A stretch of 64,000 bases of DNA from positions 248,001 to 312,000 of the forward strand of contig NZ_JAUSVO010000002.1 in the NCBI RefSeq assembly GCF_030814715.1. The letters run 5' to 3'. Below the pieces are notes generated by a model, which saw only the letters and a list, made by a program, of their open reading frames with translations, was not told the origin of the DNA and did not search any database. Shown here piece after piece: positions 43,369-51,193 of the stretch. A program made the position numbers and the translations under genes. Positions within the stretch are counted from its first letter, which is position 1; each line of letters starts with the position of its first letter. Source of the DNA: Kaistia dalseonensis. Lineage in GTDB: Bacteria; Pseudomonadota; Alphaproteobacteria; Rhizobiales; Kaistiaceae.

Positions 43369-43437
43369 GGTGAGGCGTCCTTCCTGTACGGTATTGTTCC
43401 CTCCATAGTAGCGCGCGTCGCCCGGCCTGCCAGCCCC

Positions 43438-44037
43438 TCAGGCTGCCTTATCATCGCGGCGGCTCTCATAGACATGGTCGACGATGCCCCAGGCCTTGGC
43501 TTCTTCAGCGTCCATGAAATGGTCGCGGTCGAGCGTGCGTTCGACCTCGTCGAGCGAGCGGCCGCAATGCCGGGCATAGAGCGCGTTCAGCCGCCTCTTG
43601 GTCCGACCGATATTCTCGGCATGGCGCTCTATGTCCGAGACCACGCCCTGGAAGCCGCCCGAGGGCTGGTGCAGCATGATGCTGGAATTGGGCAGCGCGA
43701 TGCGGCGGCCCGGCGCGCCGGCCATGAGCAGGAACGAGCCGGCCGAACAGGCCGAGCCCATGCAGAGCGTCGAGACCGGGCTCGATATGAACTGCATCGT
43801 GTCATAGATCGCGAAGCCGCTCGTCACCACCCCGCCCGGCGAGTTGATGTAGAGCGAAATCTCCCGGTTCGGGCTCTCCGATTCGAGAAACAGCAATTGC
43901 GCGCAGATGCTGGCCGAGACGTCGTCGTCGATCGGCCCGTTCAGGAAGATGATGCGCTCGCGCAGCATGCGGGAATAGATGTCGAACGAGCGCTCGCCGC
44001 GGCTCGACTGCTCGACCACCATAGGGACAAAGTTCAT
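43438..44037 (-). CDS. ClpP-family serine protease (paralogue)
   Basis: The 199-residue protein starts at [10 protein letters not shown] behind AAGGA. The ClpP fold motifs are present: [23 protein letters not shown], the nucleophile serine in MGSACSAGS, the histidine in IMLHQPSGG and the acidic site in [11 protein letters not shown]. The canonical GQAAS is changed to GSACS but the serine is kept. No clpX or tig gene is adjacent, so this is probably an accessory ClpP rather than the housekeeping copy. It lies 16 bp downstream of the SRPBCC gene and may share its transcript. Confidence 0.87.
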   Translation of the reverse strand: MNFVPMVVEQSSRGERSFDIYSRMLRERIIFLNGPIDDDVSASICAQLLFLESESPNREISLYINSPGGVVTSGFAIYDTMQFISSPVSTLCMGSACSAGSFLLMAGAPGRRIALPNSSIMLHQPSGGFQGVVSDIERHAENIGRTKRRLNALYARHCGRSLDEVERTLDRDHFMDAEEAKAWGIVDHVYESRRDDKAA

Positions 44038-44053
44038 TGCCTGTTCCTTCGCA

Positions 44054-44578
44054 TCAGGCCGCAAGACGCATCATGACGGGCAAGGCGCCCCGCGCGAGCG
44101 CGGCCCGCCGCGGCTTGCGGATGCGGCGGCGCGCAACGGCATCGAGCGGGAGGTAGACGAGGATTTCAGGCTCCAGCGCGGCGATATCGACCGGATAATC
44201 CGCCGGCACGACAAAGCCGCCATGGACGAGCCGCAGATGCGTACGGCCATCGGAGACCGGCGAGAGTTCGAAGGTCAGGACCGTATCGAGCACGCTCTCG
44301 CTCCCATCGGGATGCGTTTCGCTTCCCCGCCAGCTGAAGCTCAGCCGATGCGGCGCGTCGCTCGCGAGGATCTCGCAGGCGATCGGGCCACCCAGCTCCG
44401 CTCCGCCGGCAAGCGTGAAACGGCCGCCCTGCTCGGTCGTGATGTCGTTCGGCAGCAGCCATTGCGCCAGCAGTTCGGGCTCGGAAAGCGCGCGCCAGAC
44501 CGTCTCGATCGGTGCGTCGAGATCGCATTCCAGCAGGAGCGAGACCTCCTTGCGCGCCGATGCATCTTGCTCCGTCAT
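44054..44578 (-). CDS. SRPBCC/AHSA1 domain protein
   Basis: The 174-residue protein starts at [10 protein letters not shown]; its ATG overlaps the stop of the ArsR gene (ATGA). It has the START-like AHSA1 pattern, with [20 protein letters not shown] near the N-terminus and a hydrophobic-pocket fold. The C-terminal 25 residues are strongly basic ([16 protein letters not shown]), which is unusual. ArsR-AHSA1 pairs are common in Proteobacteria; the ligand is unknown. Confidence 0.85.
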   Translation of the reverse strand: MTEQDASARKEVSLLLECDLDAPIETVWRALSEPELLAQWLLPNDITTEQGGRFTLAGGAELGGPIACEILASDAPHRLSFSWRGSETHPDGSESVLDTVLTFELSPVSDGRTHLRLVHGGFVVPADYPVDIAALEPEILVYLPLDAVARRRIRKPRRAALARGALPVMMRLAA

Positions 44579-44889
44579 GGCTCCATTCCTTTCAGGACGT
44601 CCTTGAGTTTCTCGATCCGCTCCGGCCAGAAGGCGCGATAGCGGTCGACCCATTCGGCGAGCGGCGCGAGGCCGCCCGGGGTCACGCTGTAATAGGCAAA
44701 GCGCCCCTCCCGTCGCTCCGAGACCAGGCCCGCCCCCTTCAATGTGGCGAGATGCTGCGAGATCGCCGGCTGCGACACGGCGAACTTGGCCTTCAGCTCG
44801 GACACGCTCATCTCGCCCGCCGCCAGACGTTCGAACACGGCGCGACGGGTCGGATCGGCAAGGGCGCGGAAGATGTCGGGCTCGATCAT
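44575..44889 (-). CDS. ArsR family transcriptional regulator
   Basis: The 104-residue protein is a winged helix-turn-helix of the ArsR family (IFRALADPTRRAVFERLAAG; KFAVSQPAISQHLATLKGAGLV). No metal-binding cysteine pair is visible, so it probably does not sense metals. It starts the ArsR-SRPBCC-ClpP unit and is divergent from mntH. Confidence 0.92.
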   Translation of the reverse strand: MIEPDIFRALADPTRRAVFERLAAGEMSVSELKAKFAVSQPAISQHLATLKGAGLVSERREGRFAYYSVTPGGLAPLAEWVDRYRAFWPERIEKLKDVLKGMEP

Positions 44890-44968
44890 GTCAACATATA
44901 AGCATTGGCTTATTTGATTCGCAAGTTTCGTTTTCGCCCGGCCGCGTGGCCTTTCTCGGCACTTTCCA

Positions 44969-44997
44969 TTGACATAGGCTGGCGGCTCTTCCTAAAT
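44969..44997 (+). promoter_or_regulatory. Sigma-70-like promoter of mntH
   Basis: TTGACA (44969-44974) and CTAAAT (44992-44997) are separated by exactly 17 bp. The -10 element overlaps the left arm of the palindrome at 44995-45013. Confidence 0.7.
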
Positions 44998-45013
44998 GCG
45001 AATAATTCGCATT
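44995..45013. promoter_or_regulatory. Mur/Fur-type operator overlapping mntH promoter
   Basis: AATGCGAAT-A-ATTCGCATT is a perfect 19-bp palindrome with a one-base centre. It contains TGCGAAT-n-ATTCGCA, the style of alphaproteobacterial manganese-responsive Mur/Fur boxes. Its position over the -10 fits repression of mntH when manganese is sufficient. Confidence 0.75.
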
Positions 45014-45037
45014 ATCAAGAACGGATCAGGATTGGGC

Positions 45038-46384
45038 ATGCGCGTGATCGACGACGAACGGGTAGCGAGCGGCGGCTGGCGGCGGGAGCGCGGCACACCG
45101 TCTCTATCCGAGGTGCACGGCACGATCGCGGTGGCCAAGACCGGCACCAACTGGCGCAAGGCGGCCGCCTTCTTCGGCCCCGGCTATCTCGTCGCCGTCG
45201 GTTATATGGACCCCGGCAATTGGGCGACCTCGCTCGCCGGCGGCTCGAAATTCGGCTACGCGCTCCTCTTCGTCGCCCTTCTCTCCAATATCATGGCGAT
45301 CATCCTGCAGGCGCTCGCGGCTAGGCTCGCCGTCGCCACCGGGCGCGACCTCGCCCAGGCCTGCCGCGACGCCTATCCCGCGCCGGTCGCCGGCGTCCTC
45401 TGGTTCCTGGCCGAGATCGCGATCTGCGCGACGGACCTTGCCGAAGTGATCGGCACGGCAATCGGCCTCAACCTGCTCTTCGGCATTCCGCTCGAGATCG
45501 GCGTGATCATCACCGCGCTCGACGTCTTCCTGGTGCTCTATCTGCAGAACAAGGGCTTCCGCTGGGTCGAGGCGCTGGTCATCACGCTTCTGGGCGTGAT
45601 CGCGCTCTCCTTCCTGGTCCAGATCGTCATGGCCGACCCGAACTGGGGCGAGGTCGTTCGCGGCTTCGCGCCGAGCACGGAGCTGGTCCGCAATCCCGAC
45701 ATGCTCTATCTCGCGCTCGGCATCATCGGCGCCACGGTCATGCCGCATAATCTCTATCTGCACTCGGGCATCGTGCAGACCCGCGCCTATGAAACGGACG
45801 AAGCCGGCAAGCGCTCGGCGATCCGTTATGCGACGCTCGATTCGACCTTCGCGCTGATGTTCGCGCTGACGATCAACGCCTCGATCCTGATCCTGGCGGC
45901 CTCAGCCTTCCATGCGACGGGCAATCACGACGTGGTCGAGATCGACAAGGCCTATGAGTTGCTGCATCCGCTGCTGGGCTCGGCGCTCGCGCCCTCGCTC
46001 TTCGCCATCGCGCTGCTCTGCTGCGGCCTGAACTCGACCGTGACGGCGACGATGGCTGGTCAGATCGTGATGGAGGGCTTCCTCAACATCCGCCTCGCGC
46101 CCTGGCTCCGCCGCCTGATCACGCGGGGCATCGCCATCGTGCCGGCTGCGGTGGTGACCATCATCTATGGCGCGAGCGGCACGGGCAAGCTGCTGATCTT
46201 CAGCCAGGTGATCCTGAGCCTGCAACTGCCCTTCGCCGTCGTGCCGCTGGTGATGTTCACGGCCGAACGCCGCAAGATGGGCGTCTTCGTCGCCCCGCGC
46301 TGGCTGACGGCGGTGGCGGGAATCACCGCGGCCGTCATCATCGTGCTGAACCTGAAGCTGATCTACGACGTGGCGATAGGGTGA
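45038..46384 (+). CDS. mntH: Nramp family manganese/divalent metal transporter
   Basis: The 448-residue membrane protein starts at [10 protein letters not shown] after AGGA; the earlier in-frame ATG at 44996 lies inside the promoter and operator. The Nramp metal-binding motifs are intact: D58 and N61 in [11 protein letters not shown], and [10 protein letters not shown] in helix 6. About eleven membrane helices are evident. It imports Mn(II), perhaps also Fe(II), with protons. The Mur-like operator directly upstream supports manganese as the substrate. Confidence 0.95.
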   Translation: MRVIDDERVASGGWRRERGTPSLSEVHGTIAVAKTGTNWRKAAAFFGPGYLVAVGYMDPGNWATSLAGGSKFGYALLFVALLSNIMAIILQALAARLAVATGRDLAQACRDAYPAPVAGVLWFLAEIAICATDLAEVIGTAIGLNLLFGIPLEIGVIITALDVFLVLYLQNKGFRWVEALVITLLGVIALSFLVQIVMADPNWGEVVRGFAPSTELVRNPDMLYLALGIIGATVMPHNLYLHSGIVQTRAYETDEAGKRSAIRYATLDSTFALMFALTINASILILAASAFHATGNHDVVEIDKAYELLHPLLGSALAPSLFAIALLCCGLNSTVTATMAGQIVMEGFLNIRLAPWLRRLITRGIAIVPAAVVTIIYGASGTGKLLIFSQVILSLQLPFAVVPLVMFTAERRKMGVFVAPRWLTAVAGITAAVIIVLNLKLIYDVAIG

Positions 46385-46436
46385 GGCACGGTTCGCCGTC
46401 AATTCGCTGGGCTAAAGCCCCAAGCGGCCACGTGAT

Positions 46437-46460
46437 ATCGGGGCTGACCACAGCCCCGAT
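46437..46460 (+). terminator. Hairpin downstream of mntH
   Basis: ATCGGGGCTG and CAGCCCCGAT form a perfect 10-bp stem with loop ACCA, 52 bp after the mntH stop. Confidence 0.6.
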
Positions 46461-46507
46461 CGAAACAGTGTGGGCTCACGCACCGGATGCCGGCGCGTGA
46501 CGTCCCG

Positions 46508-46530
46508 GGGACCGGATCGGATCCGGTCCC
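46508..46530 (-). terminator. Perfect palindrome downstream of the UxaA/GarD-type gene
   Basis: GGGACCGGATC and GATCCGGTCCC are 11-base perfect arms around one central base, beginning 4 bp after the dehydratase stop on the minus strand. Probably a transcript-end hairpin. Confidence 0.6.
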
Positions 46531-46534
46531 GTCC

Positions 46535-48070
46535 TCACATCACCGCGCCTATCTGCCACGGCACGAACTCGGCGTCGCCATAGCCGAGTTCTTCCGACTT
46601 CGACTTCTTGCCCGAGGCGACCGCGACGATCTCCTCGAAGATCTCCGCGCCCTTCGCCTCGATCGAGACACCATCGAGAATGTCACCGCAATTGATGTCC
46701 ATGTCGTCCACCATGCGGTTGTAGATGTCGGAATTGGTCGCGAGCTTGATCGAGGGCGTCGGCTTGTAACCGGCGGCGGAGCCACGGCCCGTGGTGAAGA
46801 CGATCATGTTGGCGCCGGAGGCGATCTGGCCGGTGACGGCGGCCGGATCATAGCCGGGGCTGTCCATATAGACAAAGCCGTGCGTGTCGATCGGCTCGGC
46901 ATATTTGTAGACGCCGCGGAGCGTCGACGTGCCGCCCTTGGCCGCCGCGCCGAGCGACTTTTCCAGGATGGTGGTCAGGCCGCCGAGCTTGTTGCCGGGC
47001 GAGGGATTGTTGTTCATCTCGCCCTGGTTCCGCTCAGTGTAATCTTCCCACCAATGGATCAGGTCGACCAGCTTCTCGCCCACTTCGCGGTTGGCCGCGC
47101 GGCGGGTAAGCAGATGCTCGGCGCCATAGATCTCCGGCGTTTCCGACAGGATCGTCGTGCCGCCATGCTTGACGAGAATGTCTGAGGCGTAGCCCAGCGC
47201 CGGATTGGCGGTGATGCCGGAATAGCCGTCCGAGCCGCCGCACTGCAGGCCGACCGTGATTTCCGAGACCGGGGTCGGCTGGCGACGATGGCTGTTGGCG
47301 GCCGGCAGCATTTCGCGGATCATGTCGACGCCGCGCTCGATCGTCTTGCGCGTGCCGCCGGTCTCCTGGATCGTCATCGTCCGGAAGCCCTCATGCTCGA
47401 CGAGGTTGTATTCCTTCATCAGGCGCGGGATCTGGAACACTTCGCAGCCGAGGCCGACGACGAGAACGCCGGCGAGATTGGGATGCGTGGCATAGCCCCA
47501 CTGGGTCCGCTCCAGCGTATCGAAGCCCTCGCCCGATCCGCCCATGCCGCAGCCCGTGCCGTGGACGAAGGAGACCACGCCGTCAATATTGGGGAACTGC
47601 TCGAGGAAGCTCTGGCGATTGAAGGCTTCGGCAATGTGCCGCGCCACCGTGGCCGAGCAGTTCACGCTGGTCAGGATGCCGAGATAGTTGCGCGTGCCGA
47701 CCTTGCCGTTCGGCCGGTGGAAGCCGTCGAAATGGCGGCGCTCGGCATCCGGCAGCAGGCCGTCATCATGGGCGCCCTGCGCGAACTGATAATCGCGATC
47801 GAACTCGTGCATGCCGCAATTATGCTCGTGCACCCATTCGCCCGGCGCGATCGGCGCCTTGGCGAAACCGATGATCTGGCCAAACTTCAGCACTGGGCCG
47901 CCTTCAGGAATCCCGGTAACCGCGATCTTGTGGCCCTTGGGAATGCGCTGGCTCGCGACAACGCCCTCGACCGTGGAGCCTGGCATGATCGTGTCGATCG
48001 CCACGCGCACATTGTCGCTCGGGTTGAGGCGGAGGCTACGAGGCTGGGCGGTGGCGGTGGTGGCGCTCAT
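46535..48070 (-). CDS. UxaA/GarD family sugar-acid dehydratase (altronate or galactarate dehydratase)
   Basis: The 511-residue protein fuses the N-terminal SAF domain (RVAIDTIMPGS; IPKGHKIAVTGI) to the UxaA/GarD catalytic domain. The latter shows VGTRNYLGILTSVNCSATV, GTGCGMGG, VGLQCGGSDGYSGITANPALG, NPSPGNKLGGLTT and DINCGDILDG. Such iron-dependent enzymes dehydrate altronate to KDG or galactarate to 5-dehydro-4-deoxyglucarate. If galactarate is the substrate, it would supply the KdgD encoded at 19288-20220. The sequence alone does not decide. A TTGTATGACTA site lies about 125 bp upstream. Confidence 0.85.
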   Translation of the reverse strand: MSATTATAQPRSLRLNPSDNVRVAIDTIMPGSTVEGVVASQRIPKGHKIAVTGIPEGGPVLKFGQIIGFAKAPIAPGEWVHEHNCGMHEFDRDYQFAQGAHDDGLLPDAERRHFDGFHRPNGKVGTRNYLGILTSVNCSATVARHIAEAFNRQSFLEQFPNIDGVVSFVHGTGCGMGGSGEGFDTLERTQWGYATHPNLAGVLVVGLGCEVFQIPRLMKEYNLVEHEGFRTMTIQETGGTRKTIERGVDMIREMLPAANSHRRQPTPVSEITVGLQCGGSDGYSGITANPALGYASDILVKHGGTTILSETPEIYGAEHLLTRRAANREVGEKLVDLIHWWEDYTERNQGEMNNNPSPGNKLGGLTTILEKSLGAAAKGGTSTLRGVYKYAEPIDTHGFVYMDSPGYDPAAVTGQIASGANMIVFTTGRGSAAGYKPTPSIKLATNSDIYNRMVDDMDINCGDILDGVSIEAKGAEIFEEIVAVASGKKSKSEELGYGDAEFVPWQIGAVM

Positions 48071-48193
48071 CGGGATCTCGACTGGTCAGGGGACGATTGG
48101 CGTAGCCGCCATGCGGTCACTGGCGGTCGTCATTCGGCCTGATCGCCGGCTTTCTTGATGAATTGCTCATTCACCAGTGATCAGGCTGCTTAT

Positions 48194-48204
48194 TAGTCAT
48201 ACAA
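48194..48204 (-). promoter_or_regulatory. Candidate FadR-type operator upstream of UxaA/GarD-type gene
   Basis: On the minus strand TTGTATGACTA matches TnGTnnnACnA. It shares TTGTATGA with the site upstream of the D-lactate dehydrogenase operon. It lies between the ribokinase stop and the dehydratase start. Confidence 0.45.
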
Positions 48205-48220
48205 CACGCATGGCGTCCTG

Positions 48221-49138
48221 TCACGGAAAAGACGGTACCGCGGCGAGGGCCTCGTCGATCGCGCCGCGCAGCGGAAAGCTTGGCTGCGCGCCCTCGCGCG
48301 TACAGGCGAGCGCGCCGGCCACCGCCGCATATTGCATGGCCACGGAGAGCGGTTCGCCCTGGTCGAGCAGCGCCGCCGTCACGCCGGCGAAGGTGTCGCC
48401 AGCGCCGGTCGTATCGACGGGCACGACGGGCAACGAGGCGACGCGGATCGTCTCGCCCTGGTGCGCCGCAACGGCCCCGTCGGCGCCGAGCGTGGCGATG
48501 ACGGTCCGCTGCAACGCCTCGGCGAGGGTCGCGACGGTTGCGGCACCGTCTGGGCCGACCGGCAGGCCGAGATGGCGCGCGAGATCGCCGGCCTCGGTCT
48601 CGTTGACGAGGATGATGTCGACATCGACGAGCGCCGCGCGTTCGACCGGCAGGAAGGGGGCGATCGAGAGCATGACGCGGGCGCCGGCGGCCTTGGCGCG
48701 TCGCGCGGCCTCCAGGCTTTCGGCAAAGGGAACTTCCATCTGCAGCAAGAGCGTATCGCCCTCGCCGAGCCGGCCCTCGCCGAGATCGGATGCGACGAGC
48801 CGCGCATTGGCGCCCGGCGACAGCACGATCGTGTTTTCCGCGTGCTGGTCGACGGTGATGATCGCCATGCCCGTGGTCGGGCCGCGCGTCACCACCGAGG
48901 CGAGGTCGGTTCCCGCGGCGTTGAGCTCGGAGAGCGCGATCGCGGCCATGTCGTCGGCACCGACCGCGCCGACGAGGCGCACCGCCGCACCGGCCCGGCG
49001 CGCCGCCAGCGCCTGGTTGGCGCCCTTGCCGCCGGCAATCAGCTGGTAGTCCGAGCCTGGCACGGTTTCGCCCGGTCGCGGCAGATGTGCGGTCCGGCAC
49101 ACCAGATCAATGTTGATCGAGCCGAAGATCGTGATCAC
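48221..49138 (-). CDS. rbsK: Ribokinase (PfkB family)
   Basis: The 305-residue kinase starts with GTG at 49138, preceded by GGAGAG. It has the N-terminal GSINIDLV and GGKGANQALAARRAG signature and the catalytic DTTGAGDTFAG. Ribokinase phosphorylates ribose at O5. Related PfkB members act on deoxyribose or other sugars, so the sugar is not certain. The 150 bp to the downstream dehydratase contain that gene's own promoter region. Confidence 0.88.
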   Translation of the reverse strand: MITIFGSINIDLVCRTAHLPRPGETVPGSDYQLIAGGKGANQALAARRAGAAVRLVGAVGADDMAAIALSELNAAGTDLASVVTRGPTTGMAIITVDQHAENTIVLSPGANARLVASDLGEGRLGEGDTLLLQMEVPFAESLEAARRAKAAGARVMLSIAPFLPVERAALVDVDIILVNETEAGDLARHLGLPVGPDGAATVATLAEALQRTVIATLGADGAVAAHQGETIRVASLPVVPVDTTGAGDTFAGVTAALLDQGEPLSVAMQYAAVAGALACTREGAQPSFPLRGAIDEALAAVPSFP

Positions 49139-49600
49139 GCGCTCTCTCCCTTGAGCAGATTTGTATCGGCGACGATTGGAGGGCGGAGGCCGCGCGGTCA
49201 AGAGCGCGCGGCGATCGAGGCGCATGACGCAGGGGCCATCGGAGGGAACGTTTTGACGCGCGCGCCATTCCTGGAATCAGAGCGCGCTTCGCGGCCCGAA
49301 ATTGGCGCTGAACGGGTCATGCGAGTCATTTCGCGGTGGCGCAAATATCATTAGAATACGGGGCTCTACCTGCTTCACCGGGGCGTCTGGCTGTCATGGC
49401 GTTACAGAGTTGCTTCTCAAGCGGCGTCGTTGCGCGGCGCTGGCTCCGTCGGCCCCGAAATACAGCGCCAAACCGGCGCTCACGACCATCGACGAGTGTA
49501 GTCAAATCGGTTACGCCATGACGGCGGTGACACTTTCACCACAGTTCAAACATACCGTGCCGTTGCCGCGCCGTTTCGGCGGGACCAGACAGAAGAACAG
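49139..49600. other. Intergenic region between rbsK and opgG
   Basis: The 462 bp separate divergent genes. An inverted repeat CCGCGCG/CGCGCGG lies near 49192-49212. No convincing promoter, RNA gene or conserved small ORF is seen. Confidence 0.5.
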
Positions 49601-51193
49601 ATGACGAGAACTCCGTACAAGATCACGCGGCGTCGCTTGCTTGCTTCCGCAGGCGCCATGACGGTCGCCGCAGCGGCAGGCGACCTCTTCCCGGCCACGG
49701 CACAGGCCCAGACCTCGAATGTCGCGGCCTCGCTCGCAACCGACGGGCCCTTCACCCGCTCCACCGTTTCGGAAATCGCGCGGCGCCTTTCGCGCGTCCC
49801 CTTCGCGGCGCCGACCTCGCGCCTGCCCGACGTCCTGCAGGGCCTGACCTACGACCAGTACCGCGACATACGCTTCAAGCCGTCGGCGGCGATCTGGGCC
49901 GGCACCGGCCTGCCCTTCCAGTTGCAGCTGTTCCACCCCGGTTTCTATTTCAAGGAGCCGATCGAGGTCGCGATCGTCCAGGACGGCCAGGCCAAGCACC
50001 TGCCCTATTCAACCGACCTGTTCGACTTCGGCCCGCTCGTGCCGAAGGGCATCCCCAATACAGATCTCGGCTTCGCCGGCATTCGCATCCATGGTGCGCT
50101 GAACCGTCCCGATTATCTCGACGAGATCGTCGTCTTCCAGGGCGCGAGCTATTTCCGCTCCCTCGGCAAGGGCCAGCTCTACGGCATTTCGGCGCGCGGC
50201 CTCGCGGTCAAGACGGCCGAGCCCGAGGGCGAGGAATTCCCGATCTTCCGCGCCTTCTGGATCGAAACACCGCTCAAGGACAGCGAGACCATCGTCCTCT
50301 ATGCGCTGCTCGACAGCCCGAGCGTCACCGGCGCCTATCGCTTCACCATCCGCCCGGGCTATCCGACGGTCATGGATGTCGAGGCCGATCTGTTCCCGCG
50401 CGTCGAGCTGACCAAGGTCGGCCTCGCGCCGGGCACCAGCATGTTCTATTTCGGTCCGAACGACCGCCAGAACATCGACGACTTCCGGCCCGAAGTGCAC
50501 GATTCCGACGGCCTGCTCATCCTGAACGGCCGTGGCGAGCGCCTCTGGCGACCGCTCGCCAATCCGAGCACCCTGCAGATCAGCGCCTTTGTCGATGCCG
50601 GGCCGCGCGGCTTCGGCCTGATGCAGCGCGACCGGATCTTCGAAACCTATCAGGATCTCGAGGCGAGCTATGAGCGCCGCCCGAGCCTCTGGGTCGAGCC
50701 CGTCGGCGATTGGGGCCAGGGCGCCGTAACCCTGGTCGAGATCCCGACCAATTCCGAGATCCACGACAACATCGTCGCCTATTGGTCGCCGAAGGATCCG
50801 ATGCCGGCAGGCTCGGAATATTCCTTCGCCTATCGCCTCTCATGGGGCGGCGACCCGGCCTTCGCGCCGGGTGGCATGGTCGTGGCCGACACGATGATCG
50901 GCCGCGCGACGCTCGATGGCGACACGCCGAAGCGCCGCTTCGTGATCGATTTCGCGTCACCCCAGCCGCTGGCCGACAAGCCGGCCGCCGAGCCGAAGGC
51001 GACCGTCACGACATCGAAGGGCGTCGTCAGCAATGTCGTGCTGATCCCCAACCCGATGATCGGAGGGGGCAATGGCTGGCGCGTCAATTTCGAGCTCGAT
51101 CCGCAGGATGCGACGCTGATCGAATTGCGCACCGTGCTCGATTTCCCCGATGACCGGCCAGCGGAGACGTGGGTCTACCGATGGACGGCGTGA
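49601..51193 (+). CDS. opgG: Periplasmic glucan biosynthesis protein OpgG/OpgD (MdoG/MdoD)
   Basis: The 530-residue protein has a twin-arginine export signal (ITRRRLLASAGAM, cleavage after ATAQA). The MdoG domain includes LTYDQYRDIRFKPSAAIW, FYFKEPIEVAIV and the NGRGERLWRPLANP segment. OpgG-type proteins build or branch osmoregulated periplasmic beta-glucans. The Tat signal is more typical of OpgD than of E. coli OpgG, but the downstream coupling to opgH argues for the backbone-synthesis role. The stop overlaps the opgH start by 13 bp. Confidence 0.9.
   Translation: MTRTPYKITRRRLLASAGAMTVAAAAGDLFPATAQAQTSNVAASLATDGPFTRSTVSEIARRLSRVPFAAPTSRLPDVLQGLTYDQYRDIRFKPSAAIWAGTGLPFQLQLFHPGFYFKEPIEVAIVQDGQAKHLPYSTDLFDFGPLVPKGIPNTDLGFAGIRIHGALNRPDYLDEIVVFQGASYFRSLGKGQLYGISARGLAVKTAEPEGEEFPIFRAFWIETPLKDSETIVLYALLDSPSVTGAYRFTIRPGYPTVMDVEADLFPRVELTKVGLAPGTSMFYFGPNDRQNIDDFRPEVHDSDGLLILNGRGERLWRPLANPSTLQISAFVDAGPRGFGLMQRDRIFETYQDLEASYERRPSLWVEPVGDWGQGAVTLVEIPTNSEIHDNIVAYWSPKDPMPAGSEYSFAYRLSWGGDPAFAPGGMVVADTMIGRATLDGDTPKRRFVIDFASPQPLADKPAAEPKATVTTSKGVVSNVVLIPNPMIGGGNGWRVNFELDPQDATLIELRTVLDFPDDRPAETWVYRWTA

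Noticed and set aside
44996-45037. Earlier ATG start for mntH
   Set aside because: This ATG is inside the -10/operator palindrome. The ATG at 45038 has a ribosome site and begins nearer to the family N-terminus.
49139-49600. Possible tRNA or small RNA in the rbsK-opgG spacer
   Set aside because: No cloverleaf, conserved T-loop sequence or terminator-plus-promoter pair could be found by eye.
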